Shown piece after piece: positions 36,585 through 48,085 of a stretch of 64,000 nt of DNA. The stretch spans positions 30,276,836 through 30,340,835 of the forward strand of contig OY829538.1 in assembly GCA_963691705.1 (NCBI GenBank). Reading direction: 5' to 3'. The notes below the pieces were generated by a model. The model ran no database searches. It saw nothing but the letters and a program-made list of their open reading frames with translations, and was not told the origin of the DNA. How positions within the stretch are numbered: position 1 is the first letter of the stretch; each line of letters opens with the position of its first letter. Both the position numbers and the translations under genes were made by a program. Origin of the DNA: Viola odorata. Lineage: Eukaryota; Streptophyta; Magnoliopsida; Malpighiales; Violaceae.

Positions 36585-37250
36585 TGAGGATAGCGAAGCT
36601 AGAGGAGCAACTCCGAACTGCTACAGAACGAGCACTATAAGCCGAAAAAGAATGGGACAAGATGACACTTGATTATCCACCAGACTTTTGTTCATACAAC
36701 GGAGCCTACTTTTCTATCTACTATTATGAGTCCCTCTATGCCCTAATCTGTAATTGGCGCAATTGGACAAGGAATTCCGGATTACACTCTAGAGTATTAT
36801 TTCGCCTTTAAAGCACATGTTCGTCACCTGATCAAATATGGATGGACCTCCTTCGAAAGATTAACCAAAAGACCATATGACCCGCCAAAGAACCAAAAAA
36901 TCCCAATCAAAATCACCAAAACTATCGTTGGAACCAAGAAACGTTTCCACTTTTCCCATCATCCCCACTACAAATATCACAACACATACAAATAAGACCA
37001 TATAACCCACCAAAGAACACAAAAAACCAAGATAACAAAAACTATCGAGCCACTACTACCTCTTCCAGAAATCTACGAGCATCTTCAAGCAGCCGATTAG
37101 GTTGTACCAACTCCAATTTGACCTTTCCAAACTATCTCCCGAAGGGGTTCAATCCTAATGTTACATGTGCATACCATGCGGGGACTCCGAGTCACACTCT
37201 AGAGAACTGTTCCACCTTTAAGGCACAAGTTCGTCACTTGATCAAGTGAT
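36585..37250 (+). pseudogene. Ogre/Tat gag relic
   Basis: Short readings survive: RIAKLEEQLRTA (near 36585), LDYPPDFCSYNGA-like text, and CAYHAGTPSHTLENCSTFKAQVRHLIK (37166-37246). The last is a CHHC zinc-knuckle-like motif followed by the FKxxVxxLI tail of Tat/Ogre gag. A second partial copy of the tail (YTLEYYFAFKAHVRHLIK) lies at about 36780-36838, so this part was duplicated. Stops and frameshifts throughout. Confidence 0.65.
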
Positions 37251-38559
37251 GGAGGAATGAATATTATTTCAGTCGAGAAGATTGTTGATCCCTTCCCTTT
37301 TTAAGCATTGGGGGTTACCACAAGAAAAGATTTTCTTTGCGCTAGTCAAAGGAAGATATCCGCGACATTCGAGGATAATTTGAGAAGATTGTTTATGTTG
37401 CCTGGGGGCAAGTAAGCATAGAATCCAAGATTGTGCGATCTTCTTACAGAAGGTGGAATAGTTGATAGATTTTGGAGGCATCCAGGTTGAGAAGAAAACT
37501 CATGGGACAAAAGAGGTCGATGTTATCAAATAAGGCATTCCCACCCTTTATTCCTTCAAGCATGTATCCCAAGCATGTGCTCCTACCACGGCTCCTTGCG
37601 AGTTAGTGTTTTCTAAGATTGTCCAGAGTATTTCTAGTAAAGATTCGCATGCAATCCCTTTCAGAATATGGGTATGAAGTTGTCGCTACCCCAACGAGGA
37701 AATGAAGAAAATATCAGCTTTCAGCACAAACTAGCAATCTTGGGTGCAGTCTTGCCTAAAGACTGTCGATCTAAAAACGTGCAAAGCTAGGAGTATTGAA
37801 ATACTATTGCTGGAGTATGGATGACAGCTGGAGGAAATAAGAGAAAAGCTATCTCAGAAGCAAAAAAAAATAATAAGACAAACGACCAATCTTAGTTAAA
37901 GATTGCCAAAGAACGTAATGTGGTATGAGTCACGGGATTCTGAGCCAAAAGAATCGATTGGACAGCTGGAGACAGACAGAGAAGATCATTCGTGATCCAA
38001 GATTGCATCCTTTTAGGGATTATCCTCTTTTAAACAAAACAATCTACTTCTATTTTATTCGGATTTGAACTTAAGGAGTTTGGATTTTGGAAAGAAACGT
38101 AAGGGGCGGGGACTCTAGCTTTGTTAAAAGCTAGGGAAGACTGTCAATTATGGGATCTTCCATCTTTCATCTTCCTTCTTCCACCATTGCTAAAATTGGC
38201 GGGCATGACCAAGAATGGGAGGTGTTATATCTCCAATAAAGTTGAAAAGCGAAGCAAGCCCATGGTTCTCAAAGAATAGTACAATAGAATCCCCAAAGAT
38301 CATCAACTAGAGACCTACTTGGGTCAATACAACTTCGACATTCCATATTTATACTTATGGAGAAAAAGAACCATCTTGAAGCTCATTGAAAAGGTTTAGA
38401 AAACCGACAGGTAAATTAGATCGCCACCATGCTTCCCAAACGTCTCTCTTAAAAGAGATTATCACCACAAAGGAGGATGATGTTGAGGCTCCATACAAGT
38501 CAGCCCATTTAGTAAGTCTCTCGTCAGGAGAAGTTTAAAGAGATGAACTTGGGGGGCAA
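37251..38559 (+). other. Degenerate internal DNA of the young element
   Basis: Region between gag and RT relics; it should correspond to protease and the start of RT, but I found no secure motif such as a protease DSG/DTG in frame. Many stops. Confidence 0.4.
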
Positions 38560-39245
38560 GAACATCAGAAAATAGTTGAGATTGGAATGATCTCGAACTC
38601 TGTGAGAAGTTGATTTCATTCCTCAACGAGTAAATGGATGTGTTCGTATGATCGTATAAAGATACGTCGGGTCGTTACCCTAATATATTGGAGCATTGCA
38701 TTCCGATGAAGCATGAGTCCAAGCCGACAACATCGAAACTCCTCACCTGTCCATCACAAGATGAATGGCATAGTAAAACTAATCAATAACTTGAAGAAAA
38801 TTATCCAGAAGATGGTGATCACTTATGAGGATTGACACGACGTGCTTCCTTTTCCTTTGCACACTTATCATATTGCTATTCGTACTTCAATGGGGGGCAA
38901 CTCTTTATTCCCTAGTTTACAACATGGAAGCAGTGATTCAACTCAAAGTGGAAATTCCTTCTCTCGGAATCTTGGCTAAATCAGGAAGAATCCGATTGGG
39001 TGAAAGAGAGGTATGAACAGTTGAATCTAATAGATGCGATTGCCAATCATGAGGATGGCTAATAATAAGGAAGTGTGACCTCGCGAGTTCAGAACCGGGG
39101 ATTTAGTAGTGAAGAAGGTCTTCCCTCATCAGGAGGACGATCTAGAAAAGTGGGCTCCCAAGTATGAAGGTCCTTATGTGATCAAGCACACATGGCTTTA
39201 AAGCTTACCAACATGAATGGGGATGATCTATCAAATATCTTGTAG
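38560..39245 (+). pseudogene. Deleted pol relic: RT start joined to integrase end
   Basis: From about 38588 the text resembles the opening of Tat/Ogre RT (ELISFLNE, a stop, then MDVFV, and later ILEHCIPMKHESKPTTSKL). At about 38757 it jumps to late integrase: MNGIVKLINNLKKIIQKMVITYED, a stop where Trp is expected, then GATLYSLVYNMEAVIQLKVEIPSL. It ends with the C-terminal domain PREFRTGDLVVKKVFP and KWAPKYEGPYVIKH, then ALKLTNMNGDDL. The catalytic RT, RNase H and integrase cores are missing, so the deletion spans most of pol. Additional frameshifts are present. Confidence 0.8.
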
Positions 39246-41335
39246 CGGTTCAAACCCTACCTTTCAAAAATCAAGTGGCGGTTTAAACCCCACCTTTCAA
39301 AAATCATGTGGCGGTTCAAACCCCACCTTTCAAAGTTGAATCAAGTGGCGGCTTCAAACCCCACCTTGCAAAAATTGTATGGCGGTTCAAACCCCACATT
39401 TCAAAAAAATCGTGTGGCGGTTCAAACCCCACCTTTCAAAAAATCATGTGGCGGTTCAAACCCTACATTTCAAAAAATCATGTGGCGGTTCAAACCCCAC
39501 CTTTCAAAAAATCATGTGGCGGTTCAAACCCTACATTTCAAAAAAATCATGTGGCGGTTCAAACCCCACCTTTCAATAAATCGCATGGCGGTTCAAAACC
39601 CCACCCTTCAACAAAATCATGTGGCGGTTCAAACCCTCCCTTTCAAAGTCGAATCAAGTGGCGGCTTCAAACCCCACCTTGCAAAAATTGTGTGGCGGTT
39701 CAAACCCCACATTTCAAAAAAATCGTGTGGCGGTTCAAACCCCACCTTTCAAAAATCATGTGGCGGTTCAAACCCCACATTTCAAAAAATCATGTGGCGG
39801 TTCAAACCCCACCTTTCAAAAAATCATGTGGCGGTTCAAACCCCACCTTTCAAGAAATCGTGTGGCGGTTCAAACCCCACATTTCTAAAATCATGTTGCG
39901 GTTCAAACCCCACCTTTCAAAAAAAAACATGTGGCGGTTCAAACCCCACCTTTCTAAAATCATGTGGCGGTTCAAACCCCACCTTTCAAAGTCGAATCAA
40001 GTGGCGGCTTCAAACCCCACCTTGCAAAAATTGTGTGGCGGTTCAAACCCCACATTTCAAAAAAATCGTGTGGCGGTTCAAACCCCACCTTTCAAGAAAT
40101 CGTGTGGCGGTTCAAACCCCACATTTCTAAAATCATGTGGCGGTTCAAACCCCACCTTTCAAAAAAAAACATGTGGCGGTTCAAACCCCACATTTCAAAA
40201 AAATCGTGTGGCGGTTCAAACCCCACCTTTCAAAAAACATGTGGCGGTTCAAACCCCACATTTCAAAAAATTCGTGTGGCGGTTCAAACCCCACCTTTCA
40301 AAAATCATGTGGCGGTTCAAACCCCACATTTCAAAAAATCATGTGGCGGTTCAAACCCCACCTTTCAAAAAATCATGTGGCGGTTCAAACCCCACATTTC
40401 AAAAAAATCATGTGGCGGTTCAAACCCCACCTTTCAAGAAATCGTGTGGCGGTTCAAACCCCACATTTCTAAAATCATGTGGCGGTTCAAACCCCACCTT
40501 TCAAAAAAAAAACATGTGGCGGTTCAAACCCCACCTTTCTAAAATCATGTGGCGGTTCAAACCCCACCTTTCAAAGTCGAATCAAGTGGCGGCTTCAAAC
40601 CCCACCTTGCAAAAATTGTGTGGCGGTTCAAACCCCACATTTCAAAAAAATCGTGTGGCGGTTCAAACCCCACCTTTCAAGAAATCGTGTGGCGGTTCAA
40701 ACCCCACATTTCTAAAATCATGTGGCGGTTCAAACCCCACCTTTCAAAAAAAAACATGTGGCGGTTCAAACCCCACCTTTCTAAAATCATGTGGCGGTTC
40801 AAACCCCACCTTTCAAGAAATCATGTGGCGGTTCAAACCCCACCTTTCAAGAAATCGTGTGGCGGTTCAAACCCCACATTTCTAAAATCATGTGGCGGTT
40901 CAAACCCCACCTTTCAAAAAAAACATGTGGCGGTTCAAACCCCACCTTTCTAAAATCATGTGGCGGTTCAAACCCCATCTTTCAAAAAAATCATGTGACG
41001 GTTCAAACCCCACATTTCAAAAAATCATGTGGCGGTTCAAACCCCACCTTTCAAAAAATCAAGTGGCGGTTCAAACCCCACCTTTCAAGAAATCGTGTGG
41101 CGGTTCAAACCCCACATTTCTAAAATCATGTGGCGGTTCAAACCCCACCTTTCAAAAATCGTGTGGCGGTTCAAACCCCACATTTCTAAAATCATGTGGC
41201 GGTTCAAACCCCACCTTTCAAAAATCGTGTGGCGGTTCAAACCCCACCTTGCGAAAATAATGTGGCGGTTCAAAACCCCACCTTTCACAAATCGTGTGGC
41301 GGTTCAAACCCCACCTTTCAAAAAATCAAATGCTT
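39236..41335 (+). repeat. 33-bp satellite array (GTGGCGGTTCAAACCCCACC)
   Basis: About 60 units of 31-36 bp: GTGGCGGTTCAAACCCCAC, then TTTCAA and an A-run of variable length, then ATC(A/G)T. Length changes are almost all in the A-run. A higher-order marker (AAGTCGAATCAAGTGGCGGC) recurs at about 39331, 39648, 39988 and 40573, showing block-wise amplification. The array begins exactly at the end of the pol relic and is followed by a second diverged copy of the pol terminus (ALKLTNIDEFNL, about 41328-41365). Confidence 0.97.
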
Positions 41336-41419
41336 TGAAACTTACTAACATTGATGAATTCAACCTTTGTTTTACAGAGTCAGTCATGATTTTAATCATC
41401 CCAACAGCATCAGTGTCAG

Positions 41420-42060
41420 TGTCCGAGTGGAACTGAGTTTTTAGGCGTCCGAGTGGAGCCACCAGCATCTGAGTAGAGCTGGATTTATGTTTAAGCATCG
41501 CGGTATTCGAGGGGAGACGTCCGAGTGAATCCGCATTTTACTTTCTGCAAGACATCCGAGTGGAGTCATTAGCGTCCGAGTGGAGCAAAGTTAGTTGTTA
41601 GCGTCCGAGTGGAGCAAGGTTATTTGTTAGCGTCCGAGTGGAGCAAAGTTAGTTTCTAAGCATCCGAGGGGAGCCATCAGCGTCTGAGCGGAGCTGAATT
41701 TTTTTCAACGTCCGAGTGGAGTTGTCGGCATCTGAGTAGAGCTGGATTTACGTTTATGCATCGCGGAATTCGAGTGGAGACGTCCGAGTGTAGCCGCATT
41801 TTACTTTCTGCAAGGTATCCGAGTGGAACCATCAGCGTCCGAGTGGAGCTGAATTTAATTTCCGCAAGCCGTCCGAATGGAGGTGACTTTACGTTTAAGC
41901 AAATTTAATTTTCGCAAGCCGTCCGAGTGGAGGTAATTTTACATTTAAGCAAATTTAATTTCCGCAAGTCGTCCGAATGGAGGAAAGTTTACCTTTTCGC
42001 CAATTATAGTTATGCATCAAGGTGTCCGAGTGGAGCCATCTCCTTTCTTTCGCTTATAAG
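41420..42060 (+). repeat. GTCCGAGTGGAGC degenerate repeats
   Basis: Some 20 copies of (A/G)CGTCCGAGTGGAGC-like units with variable spacers (for example 'aatttaatttccgcaag'), located between the satellite and the polypurine tract. Confidence 0.85.
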
Positions 42061-42122
42061 ATTTGTGACATGCAATGTCTATGACGTGTTCATTTTGAGT
42101 ATTCGTGGTACTGGGGCAACCA

Positions 42123-42187
42123 TCTTTAATGCTCATCAAAAATTTAGTTACACTTTATTTTTGATAAGACATTAAAGAGGGGGCAAC
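42123..42187 (+). promoter_or_regulatory. PPT-adjacent hairpin and polypurine tract, young element
   Basis: The left arm (42123-42143, TCTTTAATGCTCATCAAAAAT) pairs over about 20 positions with the right arm (42157-42178). The polypurine tract AAAGAGGGGGCAAC (42174-42187) abuts the LTR TG at 42188. Confidence 0.8.
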
Positions 42188-44874
42188 TGTTGCTACTCGA
42201 ATTTTGACCACGAGCATTTAAATTGTTTAAATTTATTTTGCTTTATCGGTTCTTTTTATCGTTATTTGTTCGAGTCATTTTACCATCGATTTCATAATTT
42301 TTTACCTGATTATTTGTTTAATTGTTAGTGTTTTTATTTTATTTAGTTCGTACGGAATGTGTCATTTCCACTCCCATTTCTTTACTCCCACGCACGGTCA
42401 AGCCACTTCCTCGTGTCTCCACTCTCATTTGATTCCCACGTCCGACCAAGCCCGCTCCTACCCATCACCTGATTTTACAATCAATCAACCCATGCTACCT
42501 CCCTAATTAAAATGAGTAATTGCCCCATTCGAACAGGAGGCTGATTAATCGATCCTGCTCCCTCTCCCGAAATCAATCCCTCTCCCTCTTCCGAAACCAA
42601 CTACCGAAATCAATCCCTCTCCTTCATCCAATTAACCGATCACCATCAATAAACCAAAATCAATTAACCAATCCAACCAAAATCAATTACCCAAAATCAG
42701 TCAACACTGCCCACGCCGATCACCATCAACCACCCAATCATCAAACCACCACTGCCCTCTCAATCTCTCAACCCAAACCGCCACCCAAACCAAACCAAAA
42801 TCACCGCTGCCCAGCCGAATCAACTCAAACCACCACTGCCCATCCCGAAATCAGTCAAACCTGCACAAAACCAAACCCAACAGCCGCTGCCATTACCCAT
42901 CATCAAACCTCCAAACAATCTCAAAATCAATACACATAAACGCACAAAACAAAATCATACATCACCTTTCATTCTCCCACTCCATCCCGATCTATCCCTG
43001 CTGATTCCTAGCCACCCACTGCTCCGGCCACCACGCTTCAGCCCAGCAGCCGTCCGATTCATCCCCGCCGCCACCTGCCGCTGCTCCACCACGTTCGGAC
43101 CAGCAGCACCGCTGTAATTACTTGTTTCTTATTTCTCTAGTTTGTTGGTTGTTTTTTTTTTTTTGCTTGCTTTGCCGTTGTGCTTGTGCTTGTTTTGCAG
43201 GGGATTTCGGTTTGAGGAGAGGGAATGGGTCAGCTGCCGGCGGCTGAAGCAAAGAAAAAGGAATGAAGTTGGAGCCGTCGGCGGCAGCAGAGAAGAGAAA
43301 GAGTGTGTGGGTTAGGTTTTGTGTGTGTTGGTTCTTATGGTTTGTTTGTGGGCTTGGGCCGGCTGGGAAGAAAGAAAGGAAGAGAAGATGGGCTGATGTG
43401 TTTGGCTGGCCCGTTAGAGGGTTTTATTTGTTTTGTTCATAATTTTTGTGTGCATGCTTGTAATATTTATTTTATCTGTTTGCATATTTATTTATTCTAT
43501 GCTACTAACCAATCTGTGATGCAGGTATCCGCTCGAGGAGATTTTTATTAGCTATTCTATTTGTTATATGATTGAATGCATGATTGTTTAGAATTGCTAG
43601 AATTTAATTAAACCTTTCGCATGAGAATTATTTTTAATCTTAACACCCTTTAATAGTTTCACTTAATGGACCCTTGCTTGAATGAATTAGGTTTAGTAAA
43701 TACTCAACTTTTATTTTCTGTAAATGCATAAAATTTGAATAGGATTAGTATTAAACATCACGCTTTAATTTAATTGCATGATTATTAATCATTAATTCTT
43801 AAAATCTTTTAATCCATAAAAATCAAAATGAATAAAATCAATCCAAGAAAACTAAACGAAGTAGTAATCAAACATAAGATTTAAATCTGTTCCCATAACT
43901 TAAGCTCTTCTAAATCTTTAGGATAGTAAATCACCAAAGAAAATAATCATTTGAAAGTGGAAAGATAGTAAAATGGGCCGTAAGCCCAACTCTTAGAAAA
44001 TACTTCCATATTTAATCCCTTTTTAGAGATCCCCTCTTAATGTGTTTTAAACCTTTAATGTTGAATGATCATTTAAACTATGCTTGTTTCGTGTGCGGCT
44101 TCGTCCCCACGTGTTTTCATATTATGCTTGTTTCGTGTGCGGCTTCGTCCCCACGATTGTCTTTTAATTTATGTTATCTTGACGAATGTGTTATGTGCGC
44201 GGCTTCGACCCCACTCCCCGGTTTTTCTCTTTTCAACGTGTTTTTCTCGCATTCATGAAAATGGTACTATGCTAGTTTATGCATGCTAGAATCACATAGT
44301 AAATAGGACTAACCACGTGCATCGGCCCAATGATGATAGTGATCCATCGTTGTTCACTAGGATCGTCGCTTTGGTAAAGATTAATAAAACGGTAGTAATC
44401 TCACCAATTTTGCATGTAATCGGACTAATTTTGAATTCGGCTAAATTAAACCGGAATAGGTATGAAACCAACCTTTTTTATCTTTTAGAGGATAAACAAT
44501 GTTATTTTCTGTTAAACAACTCGACAATAATTAGGATAAAATCAATCAAACCGACTTACAAACCAAAGCGATGATTCTCCCCCTGAGGGCCAAATTACTT
44601 GTTTTCAACATGATTTTTAAACACCTCTTTTTTAGAACCGGTAACCTTTTTAAGGATGAGACTCGGGTGCCTAACACCTTCCCGAGTCCATAATACGACC
44701 CCGAACCATCGTTCTCGGGTTTAGACCTTTTTCTTTTGTGCCTTAGTTTTATTTTATTTTCTTCCTTTTTACGGACTTTTTAGGTTTCCCTAAACCTTAG
44801 AAAAATAGGGTGGCGACTTCATTGTTATGTGCGAATTCATTCACGTCCCGAATTTCGCTCGCGACGGTGCGACA
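42188..44874 (+). mobile_element. 3' LTR of the young Ogre-like element
   Basis: 2687 bp, nearly identical to 33298-35983. The conserved stem-loop is at 44660-44688 and the PBS-like octamer at 44811-44818. Followed by the right target-site copy AAGAG at 44875-44879. Confidence 0.95.
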
Positions 44875-44879
44875 AAGAG
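44875..44879. repeat. Target-site duplication, right copy (aagag)
   Basis: Exact copy of 33293-33297. Confidence 0.95.
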
Positions 44880-45147
44880 CAGTAAGCAACTATTTTACAA
44901 AGGGATCAACGGGAAACCGGAAACCATAACGAAACATCTAGGCATATAGAACCCTACGTTTACCGGTTAAAACGCTATTCAGACATAATAATTCAGGGGC
45001 GACGGAAACCGTATAGCCCTTAAGAATATTAGCATGATGATCGGTTAGATGCTCATTGAGAGCGGTTAAAGAAGTAATGCTACTAACGATATTCTCAATC
45101 TTTTCCTCGTCAACGAATTTAGACTTAGAATGACGAGTTCTAGCCAT
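44880..45147 (-). pseudogene. Antisense ORF cassette A, N-terminal part
   Basis: The minus-strand ATG at 45147 opens MARTRHSKSKFVDEEK and reads to RRVLYA, then a TAG, MFRYGFRFPVDPFVK, another stop, and LLTAL at the insertion point. The phase continues directly into LNPIQLTPN at 33297 once the inserted element is disregarded. Cassette B has RMVYFKMFLYSFRFP at the matching place, so the first TAG probably replaced a Lys codon. The two stops show this cassette was already decaying, though when relative to the insertion is unknown. Confidence 0.75.
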
Positions 45148-45318
45148 GGCAGAAATAAAAGGTAAAAAGATGAAGAAGACGACAGAAACAAACGAGAAGT
45201 ACCTTTCTAAGAAGAGGAGCTCTGAACACCCAGATGATGGAAAGGAGAAACAGAAGCCGACTCAGAAGGATATGGAGAGAGTAAAATGACAAAAGTGGAA
45301 AAAAGAAACAAGTGTTAG

Positions 45319-45326
45319 GTTTTATA
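45319..45326 (-). promoter_or_regulatory. TATA-like box for cassette A
   Basis: Minus-strand GGCTATAAAACC lies about 170 bp upstream of the cassette A ATG. A G-box-type TGACACGTGTC and the palindrome GAGCATTAAATGCTC lie further upstream (45478-45550). Confidence 0.5.
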
Positions 45327-45476
45327 GCCTCAGAAGCTAATTAAAACGACTGTTGTAACAATCGTTGCGGCGTCTCAAGGAACAGGCCTAGGTAATGAGT
45401 ACGATTCTTGAGAAGCGAGAGGACGCTTTGATCTCACCAATTCCTAGGGCACGCTAACTCTTGGCACCCTTACGAG

Positions 45477-45660
45477 TTGACACGTGTCTTTCGGATCATC
45501 ATGACTCCTCTTTTGCATTAATGAGAAAATCTTGAGCATTAAATGCTCTGAAAAGTAGAATCAATTTTTCAAAATAAGACATACGCGATGATGCGATGAT
45601 TGAGATAACGCGATTGGGCGATAATCGAACTAGTAGCTGATAAGATAACGCAAAAAAACA
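45477..45660 (-). promoter_or_regulatory. Upstream region shared between cassettes A and B
   Basis: TTGACACGTGT, TTAATGAGA, GAGCATTAAATGCTCTGAAAA and two GATAACGC motifs (45604-45611, 45644-45651) recur in the same order at 47883-48020 ahead of cassette B. This indicates duplication of the whole unit and possible regulatory elements. Confidence 0.6.
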
Positions 45661-45801
45661 GAATAAAGATTATTTGTTCAAGAAACAATTACAGACAATA
45701 ATACATGACAAGCGTCATCGATTATTACAAACTGAATCGAGCCAAAGATCGATGGGAGAAATGCATGAAGTAAAGTCCTCTCTGGCATCAACCTTATCTG
45801 A

Positions 45802-47777
45802 TCATGAAAATGGCTCGGTTATCTTTGAAGGAACCTTTGCTAGATCTGCATCGCGAGCCGACATCTCCTCACGAAGGAAAGAGTTTCTTTTGTCAGCCGC
45901 CACCAACTCAGCCTTAGCCACTGCTAATTCCGCTTCCAAAAGTTCTAGTTTGGCCTTCCCCTTTGATTTTTCTCTTGCAAGCTCGGTGCGACAATCGTTC
46001 AGCTTTGCCTGGGTACGACTTTGAAGCCGAGTCAACTCCGTCACCTTGGTCAGGGCGGCATCTAACTGCTCCTTTAAGCCGGGGGAACCCCGAAGTTTGT
46101 CACCATGAGCCTCGAGAAAATAATGCATTTTGTGGAAACTAGCAAGAGCGTTATTCAGAACCCGTGTACGTGGATATCGGGGGGAAGTCGCAATAATTCC
46201 TCCTTATCTTTGGGAGAGCCAAATATCTCACCCACTAGGGAGCCTACCGGCTGGTTTCGCGATAACGGATCCGATATCCCTAGAGCATGAAGTCCGCTAG
46301 TACCAAAGGTGGACAGATCTAGTCGGTAAGAAGAAGTTACCCCTTGGGAGCCTTGAGGAGAAAGGTTGGCGACAAAAGGAGGAGAGCAACTTTCGACGGA
46401 ATCACCGATGCCAAAAATGGATGTAAAGAATAATGGTTGGGGACCTTTTGTAGGAGGGTCGGAAGGAATGCTCGGGTCGGGAATCGGCACGACCACGTCA
46501 AGAATATAAGAGGAAATGGGAGAGGCAGGGACACCAGTCAGCGGAGGTGAGTCTGACACCGGCAGGGTTTCAGCGACCTCAGGGGGAATGACAGTTGACG
46601 CCTCAGTGACCTTTGTCGCTTGAGAAGTACTCGCCACGTTAGAAGTGTCGATGCTTGTGAACGGGACTTCATCAACTTTCTTCAAGGAAATCCCAGCAGC
46701 ATGAGCAGTTTTCTCAACTCTGAGTTTCTTCTGTTGAGCCGCGGAAGCATGGAGAAGCTCTGTCTCGATGTCCATCTCCTCGCTATCACTCTTAGCCATC
46801 TTAGTTTCGGGTCGGGTCGTGATCGTTTTCTTGCTTCGGATCGGTAGCCAATTGTTGAGAAAGCTAGAGGCCCGAGTAGGAATACCGCGCCCTCTCGCGG
46901 CAACTGTCTTGGTCCTCCTCTTTCTTGGCGGAATAGTTTGACGGCTAGAACTCTCGGGCGGTGGAGAGGCCGGTAGCATTTGAAGCGGTGTCACGTTTAA
47001 AGGAGCGTCATCTCTTCCAAGCAGTTGATCTTCAGTATCATCTGCCAACAAGACATGATAGAGTAATGAGCAAGTCAAAATGATAACACAAAGAAAGAAA
47101 CCTACCTATAATACACTCCGTCATAAGCCGGTACAGGGCAAACTCTCGGATACGGAAGGAGAAATTTATTTCTAGCAAGGCGTTGGCCTGACGTAACTCA
47201 TCCTTAGACAGCACTACTGGGTTTCCCAGACAGAATCGACAAGCCCGCGATTAAAACCCCTAGGCCAAGGGCGGAAAGGCAGTCTAACAATGAAGAAGCC
47301 ACTTTTCCAATCCGCTACAGTCTCATCGAAGCTCTGAAACCTCTGCTAGAATGACTGCACGAATGCGTCATTCCACCTCGGGGCGATATCAACCAAACAG
47401 TTGCGACACTTGAAGCTAAAAAATTTACAGAATAAATTAACAGACGGAGTAAGTACACCCTGCAATTCACAAGCGTGAAGAAAGGCATAAATTCCACACC
47501 AGGAGGAAGGGGTTATTTGAGCCGGGTCGATATCATACTGACGCAACAACTTCTTTACAGACTCATGAATGGGAAAACGAAAACTGTAAAGGAACATCTT
47601 AAAATAGACCATCCTATCACTCTTGGACAAGGGGTCATGAAGCCGCTGACCCACCTCAGGAACTTTAACAGAATAACCTGGAGGAAAAGTGATACCCTGA
47701 CCCTCCAACGCAGCTTTCAGAACGATGTCACAAGTAAAGAGACTGGGTGTTCTCTTGATTTCTGGGTCTATAGGCAT
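45802..47777 (-). pseudogene. Antisense ORF cassette B (PF04195-like, low-complexity, coiled coil)
   Basis: N-terminal ORF 47777-47346: MPIDPEIKRTPSLFTCDIV, then FLYSFRFPIHESVKKLLRQYD and ITPSSWCGIYAFLHACELQG, matching the 'putative gypsy type transposon' domain. A TAG follows FVQSF. The same frame then continues into DWKSGFFIVRLPFRPWPRGFN, with a frameshift further on near ETQ. A probable intron (about 47104-47043) precedes a 307-codon ORF (47078-46155) with a basic segment (PPRKRRTK) and Ser/Pro/Thr-rich stretches. ORF 46128-45802 is a heptad-like coiled coil (LTRLQSRTQAKLNDCRTEL). Same architecture as cassettes A and C. Probably of retroelement origin, function unknown, broken. Confidence 0.75.
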
Positions 47778-48085
47778 CTAAGGACCCCTATGATCTCTAG
47801 TCATACGCATAATGAACCAATGAGAAGAAAATCTGAGGAAGATGGAGCAAAATACCGGGAATGAGAAAGCAGCACTTCTGCGAATTGACACGTGTGGTCT
47901 AGCTATCATGACTTTTTCTCCCGTATTAATGAGGGATTCTCAAGCATTAAATGCTCTGAAAAAGTGGAATCGATTTTCAAAATGAGATAGGCAACATAAC
48001 GCGATGATCAAGATAACGCGGTGTAGCGTTATTTCAGTCGGCAGTCACCAAGATAACACAAAAGAATAAGACAACGCAATAGAGA

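Larger units (their letters stand above)
33298..44874 (+). mobile_element. Complete young non-autonomous Ogre-like LTR retrotransposon (11.6 kb)
   Basis: LTRs at 33298-35983 and 42188-44874 bound an internal region with an Arg-tRNA-type primer site, gag relics, a heavily deleted pol relic, a 33-bp satellite array, a GTCCGAGTGGAGC array and a polypurine tract. Comparing the LTRs by eye I count six substitutions, all transitions, plus one base in a T-run. The element interrupts antisense cassette A and has a perfect 5-bp target duplication. With RT and most of integrase gone, it must depend on proteins supplied by another copy. Confidence 0.95.

Noticed and set aside
39308..40885. 525-codon and other long plus-strand ORFs
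   Set aside because: They are products of the stop-free 33-bp satellite in all three frames, not evidence of a gene.
39236..41335. CRISPR-like array
   Set aside because: Regular short repeats, but no unique spacers, plant context, and position inside a retrotransposon.
45674..46024. Plus-strand 116-aa ORF
   Set aside because: Shadow of the cassette B coiled-coil coding region on the opposite strand.
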